Below, one piece after another: positions 27,785 to 35,833 of a DNA stretch of 64,000 nt. Where the stretch lies: contig OZ246407.1 of the NCBI GenBank assembly GCA_965231025.1, positions 806,001-870,000 of the forward strand. Reading direction: 5' to 3'. This DNA is from PALSA-1335 sp965231025 (GTDB lineage: Bacteria > Patescibacteriota > Gracilibacteria > UBA1369). A program made the position numbers and the translations under genes. The notes under the pieces are model-generated. The model did not search any database. It saw only the letters and a list, made by a program, of their open reading frames with translations, and was not told the origin of the DNA. Each line of letters opens with the position of its first letter. Position 1 is the stretch's first letter.

Positions 27785-27818
27785 AAAAAAAACCTCTCGA
27801 AACACGGGAGGTTTTTTT
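27785..27818 (+). terminator. rho-independent terminator of the surface-protein operon
   Basis: A-run, CCTC/GAGG stem extended by AAAAAA/TTTTTT pairs around a loop, then seven T. It closes the 16443-27746 unit. The 180 bases from here to holA hold no gene that can be supported. Confidence 0.8.
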
Positions 27819-27998
27819 CGTAGATCACAACGCCGAAAGCCTGCCTCCAGTGAAAGGACTCATAAAATGTACAGCAAAAAGACAGCAAATTCATGAGTGG
27901 TCTTGATACGAGGCCCGCTTTGGTCAATTCACATGATTCCAGAACCAAAAAAACCTGGAATGTCAGCCGGAAAACATGTAATCTGAAAACCCGATATC

Positions 27999-28988
27999 AT
28001 GAAACCAATGCCCAAAGCCAACATTCACCTTTTTTACGGCGAGGACACCTACTCTTCCTGGCACAAAAGCCGGTTCTGGCGCAAAGAGTTCGAAAAAAAA
28101 TACGGGGAGTTCAACGTACTAACTTTTGAGGGCGAAACCATGACCGCCGCGGACTTCCGCGAGGCCGTCGACTCCGTCCCCTTTCTTGGTGAAAAAAAGT
28201 TCATTCTCGTCCGGGACTTTTTACTGGACGGCAAAGAGGCGGACCAGAAAGCCGTAGCCGAAAAACTGGAAGACGTCGCCGACTTCAGCTTTGTCCTCTT
28301 TCTGGAACAGGAAAAACCGGATGCCCGGACCACTCTCTTCAAAACACTCAAGAAAATTGCAACCATCCAGGAGTTCGAACCGTTGATCGGTCCAAAACTC
28401 ACGGCATGGGTTCAGACCCAGGTGCAGGAACGCGGAGCACAAATCGGGACACGTGAAGCCGGCCAACTGGCGGAAACCGTAGGCCCGAACCTGTGGCAGA
28501 TGACCCAGGAGATCGACAAGCTCGCCCTCTACGCAAACGGGAAACCGATCCCAAGTGAAGCCATCGAAAACATGGCCAGCCCGAACCTCGCCACCTCCAT
28601 CTTCAAACTCACGGACTATCTGGGACAGCGCAACGCAAAACTGGCCATCAAAACCCTGGACATTCTCCTCAGCAGCGGCGAAGACATCGTCAAAAGCCTG
28701 TTCATGGTCGTCCGCCACTTCCGAATCCTGATCCAGGTCAAAGCATGCGTGGACCAAAAGCTCGACAAAACAGCCATCACCCAAAAAGTCAAAGAACACC
28801 CCTTCGTGATCATGACCGCCATGGGACAAAGTAAAAATTTCAACCATGAACTCCTGGCAAAAACCTACGGAAAACTGCTGGACATCGACAACAACATGAA
28901 AAGCGGAAAAATCCGGATGCTTGCGGGTGACAACACCGAAATGCGCCTGGCGCTGGAAAAACTGATCACGGAAATCTGCCTGCGTTAG
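27999..28988 (+). CDS. holA: DNA polymerase III delta subunit
   Basis: Delta opens the sliding clamp during loading. The 329-aa protein follows the family pattern: NIHLFYGEDTYSSWHKSRFW near the start, then FLGEKKFILVRDFLL, VLFLEQEKPDARTTLFKTLK, and the helical clamp-loader domain (QLAETVGPNLWQMTQEIDKL ... IFKLTDYLGQRNAKLAIKTL). Starts at residue 1 or 4 are both possible. The stop codon overlaps the end of convergent gatA by 4 bases. Confidence 0.92.
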   Translation: MKPMPKANIHLFYGEDTYSSWHKSRFWRKEFEKKYGEFNVLTFEGETMTAADFREAVDSVPFLGEKKFILVRDFLLDGKEADQKAVAEKLEDVADFSFVLFLEQEKPDARTTLFKTLKKIATIQEFEPLIGPKLTAWVQTQVQERGAQIGTREAGQLAETVGPNLWQMTQEIDKLALYANGKPIPSEAIENMASPNLATSIFKLTDYLGQRNAKLAIKTLDILLSSGEDIVKSLFMVVRHFRILIQVKACVDQKLDKTAITQKVKEHPFVIMTAMGQSKNFNHELLAKTYGKLLDIDNNMKSGKIRMLAGDNTEMRLALEKLITEICLR

Positions 28989-30463
28989 AGACCCGGCTTC
29001 ATGGTGTGCCATTCAGTGGCCTGCTCATACGCGGACGCGAACTGGAACAGTTTGTTTTCGCTGAACTGCGGGCCGATAATCTGCAAGCCGACCGGGAGTT
29101 TCTTCCCGCCGGAATGGGTCCCGTCCGTAAGGCCGCACGGAACGCTAATCGCCGGAACTCCCGCGCAGCTGACCGGAATCGTAAACACGTCCGCCAGATA
29201 CATGGCCAGAGGATCGTCCTTCTTTTCACCGATCGTAAAGGCAGGAAAAGGAGAAACCGGTGTCATGATCACATCGACGTTCTTGAAAGCGTTGTCAAAA
29301 TCCTGACGGATGAGCGTGCGCACTTTTTGCGCTCGGACGTAGTAGGCATCATAATATCCCGCGCTCAACACGTAGGTTCCAATCATGATGCGGCGTTTGA
29401 TCTCATCGCCGAACCCTTCGTTGCGAGCCTGATAGTAGTAATCGATCATGTCTTTGACCGGGGCTTTTGGTTTGGAACCAAAACGGATGCCGTCAAACCT
29501 GGCCAGGTTCGCGGAAAGCTCCGCAGGCATGGCAACGTAATACACCGCCACGGCATAGGAAGTGTACGGCAGGCTGATTTCGACAACCGTCGCCCCCATT
29601 TTTTCATACTCTTTCAGTGCCGTGCGGATAATCTTTTCAACTTCGGGATCGATGCCCTCGCCAAAATACTCCTTGGGCACGCCAATCTTTAACCCTTTCA
29701 CGGACTGGCCGAGTGATTTGGAATAATCCGGTACCTCAACGTCCGGGGTCGTGGCGTCGCGGGAATCTTTACCGGCAATGTGCTGCAGAACCGTGGCAAC
29801 ATCGGCCACCGTTTTGCCGAAAGGGCCCACGGTATCCCACGAAGACGCCATGGCGGTAACTCCGCTGCGGGAAACACGGCCATAGGTCACCTTCAACCCC
29901 ACGACGCCGCATAATGAAGCCGGCTGACGTATGGACCCGCCCGTATCCGTCCCAAGGGAATAAAAACTCATATCCGCTGCCACGGAAGCCGCAGACCCGC
30001 CGGAAGATCCCCCCGCCACGCGGGCAAGATCCCAGGGATTCTTGGTCGGACCGTAACAGGAATGCTCGGTGGAACCTCCGCACGCAAACTCGTCCATATT
30101 CTGCTTACCCAACAGGACGTATCCTGCTTCCTTCAGCTTTCTGACAACCGTGGCGTCGTAAGGCGGCACAAAACTTTTCAAAAAAGGCGAACCACAAGTG
30201 GTACGCACCCCCTGAGTATTAAAAATATCCTTGATGCCCACCGGAACACCGGTAAGGGCGGTCACGTTTTTCCCTTCGGCCAGACGCGCATCGGCACCGG
30301 CGGCCATCATCAACGCGCCTTCCTCGTTCACGGTCACATAGGCATTCAATCCCTGATTCAGGGCCTTCACCCGTTCAAGCATCGCCTTGGTCAGTTCAAC
30401 GGAAGAAAATTTCTTGTCGCGCAATCCCTGCGTGGCTTCGGCCAACGTTAAAGTGTGCAGCAT
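28985..30463 (-). CDS. gatA: aspartyl/glutamyl-tRNA amidotransferase subunit A
   Basis: GatA releases ammonia from glutamine to convert Glu-tRNA(Gln) or Asp-tRNA(Asn) to the amide form. The 492-aa amidase has the catalytic Lys in VPVGIKDIFNTQGVRTT. The Ser-cisSer-Lys amidase signature is in GGSSGGSAASVAADM and LGTDTGGSIRQPASLCGVVG. The C-terminal region (GVPAISVPCGLTDG, PVGLQIIGP) is normal. It starts 4 bases after gatC. gatB is not in the window, so the complex must be completed from elsewhere. Confidence 0.98.
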   Translation of the reverse strand: MLHTLTLAEATQGLRDKKFSSVELTKAMLERVKALNQGLNAYVTVNEEGALMMAAGADARLAEGKNVTALTGVPVGIKDIFNTQGVRTTCGSPFLKSFVPPYDATVVRKLKEAGYVLLGKQNMDEFACGGSTEHSCYGPTKNPWDLARVAGGSSGGSAASVAADMSFYSLGTDTGGSIRQPASLCGVVGLKVTYGRVSRSGVTAMASSWDTVGPFGKTVADVATVLQHIAGKDSRDATTPDVEVPDYSKSLGQSVKGLKIGVPKEYFGEGIDPEVEKIIRTALKEYEKMGATVVEISLPYTSYAVAVYYVAMPAELSANLARFDGIRFGSKPKAPVKDMIDYYYQARNEGFGDEIKRRIMIGTYVLSAGYYDAYYVRAQKVRTLIRQDFDNAFKNVDVIMTPVSPFPAFTIGEKKDDPLAMYLADVFTIPVSCAGVPAISVPCGLTDGTHSGGKKLPVGLQIIGPQFSENKLFQFASAYEQATEWHTMKPGL

Positions 30464-30467
30464 ATAT

Positions 30468-30758
30468 TTACATCGTAATAACGGATTTTACCTGGATCTG
30501 ATCGTTCTGTACCGGAAGCTCGGTCGCTTTCAGGAGGTCTTCGCGGTTGGAAAAGCGTTCTTCAACGTCTTCACGCATCACATTTTCCAAACCCGTAACT
30601 TGTGACGTCGGAGCAACGTCCTTCACATCCACCTCATTCAATTTTTCAACATATTCCATAATGCTGCTCAGCTGCCTGGCAAATTTCTCGACATCCGCGT
30701 CCAGCAGACCAAGACGGGCCAGCTTGGCGATATGTTTCACCTGTTCGGGAGTAATCAT
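30468..30758 (-). CDS. gatC: aspartyl/glutamyl-tRNA amidotransferase subunit C
   Basis: GatC is the small stabilising subunit of the GatCAB complex. The family start MITPEQVKHIAKLARLGL fixes the ATG at 30758; a longer frame to 30809 would add an unlikely hydrophobic leader. The 96-aa protein shows SSIMEYVEKLNEVDVKDVAP and the C-terminal FSNREDLLKATELPVQN. It heads the gatC-gatA pair. Confidence 0.93.
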   Translation of the reverse strand: MITPEQVKHIAKLARLGLLDADVEKFARQLSSIMEYVEKLNEVDVKDVAPTSQVTGLENVMREDVEERFSNREDLLKATELPVQNDQIQVKSVITM

Positions 30759-30825
30759 AGGAAAAAATAACAACAGCCAGAGTATAAACGCCGGAAGCAA
30801 CTTGTGCAAACCTCCAAAAACGTGC

Positions 30826-30854
30826 TTCCCAATCGGACCCTCCGTCGCTATAAT
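30826..30854 (+). promoter_or_regulatory. promoter of the 30879-33488 operon
   Basis: TTCCCA (30826-30831), 17 bases, TATAAT (30849-30854), 24 bases before the ATG at 30879. It drives four closely spaced plus-strand genes. Confidence 0.6.
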
Positions 30855-30878
30855 ACAACATGCAACTTTCCAACAATT

Positions 30879-31190
30879 ATGGCGACGAAAACCGCAGAAA
30901 ATCTTAAAAAAGTTTCACTTATCCTCTTCATCATCCTCGGTCTGATCCATATTCTGACCGGATTCCTGATGACGAGCGGCATCGGGCTGCCCTACACGTT
31001 CATCGTGAACCACGTCATGGACATCCCGTTCGCCATGACAGCGCTTATCTACGGCCTTTCAAGCATCAAAACCGGCCTCAAGGACGGTGGACACAAAGTC
31101 ATCAATATTCTGTTTATCATACTTGCCCTTCTCATTTTTGTCGGACTCGTCTATATTAACGTCTTCGTCCCCGACAAAATAACCGTTTAA
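30879..31190 (+). CDS. small three-span membrane protein
   Basis: A 103-aa protein of unknown family with hydrophobic segments at about 12-32, 42-60 and 73-95. The upstream in-frame codons to 30804 overlap the promoter, so the ATG at 30879 (MATKTAENLKKVSLILFIIL) is preferred. It lies 4 bases before the nucleotidyltransferase gene and 5' of ftsX and recO in one unit. Confidence 0.65.
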   Translation: MATKTAENLKKVSLILFIILGLIHILTGFLMTSGIGLPYTFIVNHVMDIPFAMTALIYGLSSIKTGLKDGGHKVINILFIILALLIFVGLVYINVFVPDKITV

Positions 31191-31194
31191 TCCC

Positions 31195-31698
31195 ATGCAA
31201 AACCCGGAAAACACGAACGCAACAAACAAAACAGTAATGGCCTTTGGAACGTTCGACCTCTTCCACGCCGGCCACGAGAACTATCTTCAACAAGCCAAAG
31301 AGCTTGGAGACCATCTGATCGTCATCATCGCCCGCGACGAGACCGTCCAGAAAATCAAGGGACACGCCCCGGCTCATAACGAACAGGAGCGGATGAAAAA
31401 CGTGAAACTGTCGGGAATCGCGGACAAGGTGGTCCTGGGATTCAAGGACGACAAACACAAAGTCCTCAAGAAATTCCGCCCGGACGTCCTGGCCCTGGGA
31501 TACGACCAGTTCGTATTCACCCAGCGTCTGGAGAAAACCCTCATCGACATCAAACTGAACGCGCAGGTTGTCCGTCTCCTGCCATACTTCCCGCAGATGT
31601 ACAAATCCTCGCTCATCCGGAAAAGCCTCCAGCCCCGGGAAGACGAAGTAGTCACGAAGCTCAAATCGTTCGAAGCAAAAAGCAACGTCCTGCTCTAA
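31195..31698 (+). CDS. HxGH nucleotidyltransferase (RibL/TagD-like)
   Basis: A 167-aa cytidylyltransferase-family protein. The motifs are MAFGTFDLFHAGHENYL with HAGH at 24-27, then DHLIVIIARDETVQKIKG, and a C-terminal KSSLIRK in place of the ISST-x-[IL]-R motif. The closest families by pattern are archaeal FAD synthetase RibL and glycerol-3-phosphate cytidylyltransferase TagD. Because the window encodes riboflavin kinase as a separate protein (12132), FMN-to-FAD conversion is an attractive role, but this is inference. It lies between a small membrane protein and ftsX. Confidence 0.8.
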   Translation: MQNPENTNATNKTVMAFGTFDLFHAGHENYLQQAKELGDHLIVIIARDETVQKIKGHAPAHNEQERMKNVKLSGIADKVVLGFKDDKHKVLKKFRPDVLALGYDQFVFTQRLEKTLIDIKLNAQVVRLLPYFPQMYKSSLIRKSLQPREDEVVTKLKSFEAKSNVLL

Positions 31699-31707
31699 CA
31701 AACATTC

Positions 31708-32673
31708 ATGCCTCAAACAAAACTCAAACCACAAGACTTCAACAGCAACATTTTCGTCGCCTTTTTGCGGAGCCTCCAGCTTGGAGTGACCAATTTCTGG
31801 CGCAACAAATTCCTGTCCATGGCCACCATTGGGGTCATCGCGGTTATTCTTTTCATATTCAACGTCATCCTCGCCGTCCATTTCATCGGAAACCAAGCGC
31901 TCCAGGCACTGAGTGAACGGGTGGACATCGTCATCTACCTGCGTGACGACATCCAGCTCTACGACGCGCAAAACCTCACCCAGTCCCTGCAGAACATTGA
32001 CGGAGTCAAAACCGTCAAATTCACCTCAAAAGAGGAGGCCCTGGATATTGTGGCCAGGACTCACCCCAAAACCGCAGAGTTTTTGAAGAAATTCAACCTC
32101 ACCAATCCCCTGCCCCCAAGCATCAGCATCATCACCCAACGTCCGGAAGACTACAAAACCGTCGAAACCTTCCTCCAGCAGGGCCAGTACAAATCTTTCA
32201 TGCAGAATTACGTCGCGGAAGGGAGCGGCAGCGACAGTCAGATCCTTTCCAGCGTCGCCCAAAACCTGCTCAACATCAGCCGATTCATCCGTCAGGTCAT
32301 CTTCTGGCTCGTACTGGTTTTCGTGCTTGGAGGAACCCTGGTCATCGTGAACGGAATCCAGCTGACCATCTACACCCGCCGACAGGAGATCACCATCATG
32401 CGCCTGGTCGGAGCGACCCCTGTTTTTATCCGCATGCCGTTCATCTTTGAAGGAATACTGTACGGTGCGCTCGCCGTACTCACGAGTTTTTTGTTCCTGT
32501 TCATTCTCGGGAAAACCATCCATATCGACGACAACACCATGTGGAGCTACTACAACAGTCTTGAACTCAATAAAGTGTTTATCGCCGAAATGATCATCAC
32601 CATCGGGCTCGGGATCATGAGCAGCTACGCGGCCGTAGAACAGCACGTTCACGGCAAAATAACGAACGCATAA
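31708..32673 (+). CDS. ftsX: cell division protein FtsX
   Basis: FtsX, with the ATPase FtsE, activates peptidoglycan hydrolases at the division site. The 321-aa protein has an N-terminal membrane segment (about 35-57). An extracellular domain of about 130 residues follows, with RVDIVIYLRDD and SKEEALDIVA. Three C-terminal membrane segments carry the FtsX/MacB pattern NGIQLTIYTRRQEITIMRLV GAT. ftsE is not adjacent, which is unusual because the two normally form an operon. Confidence 0.93.
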   Translation: MPQTKLKPQDFNSNIFVAFLRSLQLGVTNFWRNKFLSMATIGVIAVILFIFNVILAVHFIGNQALQALSERVDIVIYLRDDIQLYDAQNLTQSLQNIDGVKTVKFTSKEEALDIVARTHPKTAEFLKKFNLTNPLPPSISIITQRPEDYKTVETFLQQGQYKSFMQNYVAEGSGSDSQILSSVAQNLLNISRFIRQVIFWLVLVFVLGGTLVIVNGIQLTIYTRRQEITIMRLVGATPVFIRMPFIFEGILYGALAVLTSFLFLFILGKTIHIDDNTMWSYYNSLELNKVFIAEMIITIGLGIMSSYAAVEQHVHGKITNA

Positions 32674-32696
32674 ACACCTCACGGCACAAAGCTTCT

Positions 32697-33488
32697 ATGG
32701 CCGAACAACGGAATGTCCATACCCGCGGCATCATCATCAAAAAACACCCGCTCGGGGAAAACGATTTTTCGGTGACGCTGTACAGTCCGGACCTCGGGAA
32801 AATCCAGGCCGCCGCCAAAGGGGCGCGCAAAATGAACGGATCCCTGGCCGGACACATCGAAACGCTGAACCTCTGCGAATTCCAGCTCTACAAAAGTCCC
32901 GTAAGGTACACGATCGTGCAGTGCCAGGTCCGGGAAAACTTTAAATCCATCCGTGAAGATTTCGACCGCGCCATGATGGCGAGCCTCATCATGGAAATTT
33001 TCCATAAAAGCACCCAAAGCAGCGAGCACTCCGCGGAACTCTACCGCCTGCTGGAACAAAGCCTGTTCAAACTCGGGAACTCCGACCAGCATTTTCTGAC
33101 CGTGGAAAGCTTTAAACTGAACCTCCTCCAGCACATCGGCGTGCTTCCGAATCTTGAAAATTGCGGCACCTGCCACCGGCGATGGAACGACGAACAAAAA
33201 ATCTGGCTGGAACCGAACGGCCACATGGTCTGCGGCGAATGCAGATACCCCCTGGCCACGGGCGCGGACAGGAACGTAACGGCACACCTCCCGAACGACG
33301 CCAAATCCATTGAATTCAACATCATCAAACTCATCCGGTACCTGAGCCAGCCCCCGGAACTGCAAAAAAACAAGATCTCATTCAGCGGGGAACAAAAAAA
33401 ACAGCTGGAACACATCACCCGCTTCTTTCTCCAGCACTTCCTGGAGCGTGAAATCGTAAGCGAAAGAATCCTTCAGGATTTTGCCTGA
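32697..33488 (+). CDS. recO: DNA repair protein RecO
   Basis: RecO helps load RecA onto gapped DNA with RecF/RecR. The 263-aa protein shows the N-terminal OB fold (HTRGIIIKKHPLGENDFSVT LYS, IQAAAKGARKMNGSLAGHI). A helical domain and a Cys4 zinc site (NCGTCHRRW ... MVCGECRY) follow. Start and length are normal. It is the last gene of the 30879 operon and its terminator is shared with relA. Confidence 0.94.
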   Translation: MAEQRNVHTRGIIIKKHPLGENDFSVTLYSPDLGKIQAAAKGARKMNGSLAGHIETLNLCEFQLYKSPVRYTIVQCQVRENFKSIREDFDRAMMASLIMEIFHKSTQSSEHSAELYRLLEQSLFKLGNSDQHFLTVESFKLNLLQHIGVLPNLENCGTCHRRWNDEQKIWLEPNGHMVCGECRYPLATGADRNVTAHLPNDAKSIEFNIIKLIRYLSQPPELQKNKISFSGEQKKQLEHITRFFLQHFLEREIVSERILQDFA

Positions 33489-33490
33489 AA

Positions 33491-33517
33491 CCCGGTTTTC
33501 TAAAAACCGGCTTTTTC
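33491..33517. terminator. bidirectional terminator between recO and relA
   Basis: Stem CCGGTTTT/AAAACCGG with a short loop, followed by a T-run on the plus strand and A/T pairs on the other. The relA TAG stop codon lies in its loop. Confidence 0.75.
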
Positions 33518-35749
33518 CTTCTCAAGAGGACTAACTTCAAGCACGTTGCGCACCTGCCGGAGCCTGCTTAAAATTTTCTCGGACTGCTCCTCGTCTACAA
33601 CCTCCAGGATCATGTGCCGGTGGATAAGATTGTCCCGGCGTTCCTTCAGCGTGAAATCAAGAATATTGACGTTAAAACTGGCGATGGTTGCGGCAATATC
33701 CCTCAGCAGACCCACGCGGTCGATCGCCTTCAGATCGATGACGACGGGCAAAAGCTTGCGGCGATGGATCTGGAAACCCCAACTCGCCTCAAGTATGCGC
33801 TTGGGATCGGCCTTCATCAGAAAAGCGCAATTCGGGAGATGAATACGCACCGCATTCCCCCTCGTCACATAACCGACCACTTCCTGCCCCGCCCGGGGTT
33901 TGCAGCATGAGGATAGTTTAAAAGGAACTCCGGTTTCACCGGCTATCAGAATTTCATCTTCCCTGCGTTCGGTCATGCCGGAACTTTTTTTCACGACGGT
34001 CACCTCAGGCCCGATCTTTCTCTCGGGAAAATCCCTGATGGAAAAGATCTTCTTCAGCACGACGGAGGCATTCACGGCACCGTTGCCGATGTCCTCAACC
34101 AGCGACTGGCGTTCCTTGAGCGAAAGCTTGTGGCCCGAGTACTTCCGGAAAATGGAAAGATTATCATCCAGCTGGGGATGACCCATACTCACAAGATACT
34201 TGTTAATGAGCTCCTTTCCATCCTTGAAACTCTGATCGTTATCAAGCCCCTTGAAATAACTCTTGATTTTGGCCTTGGCGTGGGAAGATTTCACAAACGA
34301 AAGCCAGTGCGGTTTGGGGTCCGCCTTATTCTTTGTCAGAATCTCAACCCGATCACCGTTTTTCAGCTGGTAGTCCAAAGGAACGATCGACCCGTTCACC
34401 TTTGCCCCATGGCAGTGATGTCCGATATCGGTATGCACCTGATAGGCAAAATCCACCGGGGTCGCTCCCTGGGGAAGATCTTTCACCTCACCATCCGGGG
34501 TAAAAACAAAAATATGATCATGGAACATGTTCAGTTTCATTTTGCTCCCGAGGTCCTTGCCGTGCGCCAATTCTTCCTGAACACTCACGAGACCGTCCAG
34601 CCATTCCTGATACCTCTTGGCTTTCATATCCTGCGCATCAAGGACGCTCTTCTGATCCATCCGGGTTGAATACCCCCTGGTATCCTCATACAACCAGTGG
34701 GCGGCGAAACCATATTCCGCCTGCTGGTGCATCGACTCAGACCTGATCTGAACCTCAAAGGGCTGGGCAAAACTCTTTTCACCGTCACCGACCAGCGTGG
34801 TGTGGAGACTCCGGTACCCATTCGATTTCGGCACGGCGACATAATCCTTGAAACGGTCAGAAAGCGCAGTCCAATGGCTGTGAATAAGACCAAGAAGCGT
34901 ATAAAGTTTTTCGGTGTTTTCCGTGCCGTTCCGATGGTGCCGGGTGGGCAGAATAACCCTGAAGGCGTAAATATCGTAGATTTCGTTCAGATACGCCTTA
35001 CTTTTTTTCTTCATTTTGCGGTACACGCTGTAGAGATTCTTGCGACGGCCTTCCACCCTCGCCTCAATCCCCTGTTCGGCCAAAAAGTCCGTCAGCTTTT
35101 TCTTGACCTTCTCCAGAAACTTTTCCTGCTTGCGGATATATTCATCAAGCTGAGCGCGAAGGTCCTCGTGCTTGTCGGGATAAAGATACTTGAAAGCCAA
35201 ATCCTCCAGCTGACACTTCACGCCGTAGATACCCAGACGGGAAGCTATCGGCGCGTAAACGTCCAACATCTCCCGGGCCACTTCCTTGCGGCGAATCTGG
35301 GGAACATAGTCAAGAGACTCGACGTCATGAAGCAGGTCCGCCAGACGGATGAGAACCAGGCGCAAATCCTGCGCCAAAGATAAAAGCATCCTTCTGAAAG
35401 CCTCCAGATCGCTCTTGCCTCCCTTCAAATGAACACTTTGAAGTTTTTGCATGCCGGAAACCAGCAGCGCCACGTCGTCACCGAACTTCAGAATAATGTC
35501 CTGCGGACTGTATGCCGGTGTCTTGGAAAGATCGTGAAGCAAAGATGCCAGAATACTGTTCTGATCGGGTTTAAACGCCAAAAGATTGTCCGTAACCGCA
35601 AGGGCGTGAATGAGCATGGAATCGCCCGTCACGCGGTACATCCCCCTTAGATGGTTTTTTGCATAATCAAAAGCCTGCCGAACGAGTGCGACGTCGATAT
35701 CAGGCTTGTATGCCTGAATTTTCTCGATTAAATGGTCGATTGTTACCAT
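33500..35749 (-). CDS. relA: RelA/SpoT (p)ppGpp synthetase with degenerate hydrolase site
   Basis: This long RSH protein (749 aa) has an HD domain, a synthetase domain (about 232-350), a TGS domain (about 408-470) and a C-terminal ACT domain (VIDLKAIDRVGLLRDIAATI). The synthetase looks intact: RRKNLYSVYRKM, Asp in EIYDIYAFR, RFKD at 299-302 (the bifunctional-type motif) and FEVQIR. The hydrolase keeps H48, H72-D73 and D138. HDxxED reads HDLSKT, and the asparagine after LH reads Asp (D142). (p)ppGpp hydrolysis may thus be weak or lost. It has its own promoter overlapped by a palindrome. Confidence 0.95.
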   Translation of the reverse strand: MVTIDHLIEKIQAYKPDIDVALVRQAFDYAKNHLRGMYRVTGDSMLIHALAVTDNLLAFKPDQNSILASLLHDLSKTPAYSPQDIILKFGDDVALLVSGMQKLQSVHLKGGKSDLEAFRRMLLSLAQDLRLVLIRLADLLHDVESLDYVPQIRRKEVAREMLDVYAPIASRLGIYGVKCQLEDLAFKYLYPDKHEDLRAQLDEYIRKQEKFLEKVKKKLTDFLAEQGIEARVEGRRKNLYSVYRKMKKKSKAYLNEIYDIYAFRVILPTRHHRNGTENTEKLYTLLGLIHSHWTALSDRFKDYVAVPKSNGYRSLHTTLVGDGEKSFAQPFEVQIRSESMHQQAEYGFAAHWLYEDTRGYSTRMDQKSVLDAQDMKAKRYQEWLDGLVSVQEELAHGKDLGSKMKLNMFHDHIFVFTPDGEVKDLPQGATPVDFAYQVHTDIGHHCHGAKVNGSIVPLDYQLKNGDRVEILTKNKADPKPHWLSFVKSSHAKAKIKSYFKGLDNDQSFKDGKELINKYLVSMGHPQLDDNLSIFRKYSGHKLSLKERQSLVEDIGNGAVNASVVLKKIFSIRDFPERKIGPEVTVVKKSSGMTERREDEILIAGETGVPFKLSSCCKPRAGQEVVGYVTRGNAVRIHLPNCAFLMKADPKRILEASWGFQIHRRKLLPVVIDLKAIDRVGLLRDIAATIASFNVNILDFTLKERRDNLIHRHMILEVVDEEQSEKILSRLRQVRNVLEVSPLEKEKAGF

Positions 35750-35762
35750 AACAAACGCTCAG

Positions 35763-35775
35763 GGATAAGTTATCC
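35763..35775. promoter_or_regulatory. palindrome GGATAAGTTATCC overlapping the relA start region
   Basis: A perfect 6-1-6 palindrome sits on the 3' end of the relA -10 element and the expected transcription start, the position of a repressor operator. The factor is unknown. Confidence 0.4.
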
Positions 35776-35800
35776 TATCATTCCGGGCAGACAATGGCAA
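35772..35800 (-). promoter_or_regulatory. promoter of relA
   Basis: Minus-strand TTGCCA (35795-35800), 17 bases, TAGGAT (35772-35777), about 23 bases before the relA ATG. Confidence 0.55.
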
Positions 35801-35833
35801 CTTTTTCTTAAGCTGAAGACCTTCCCGCCATTA

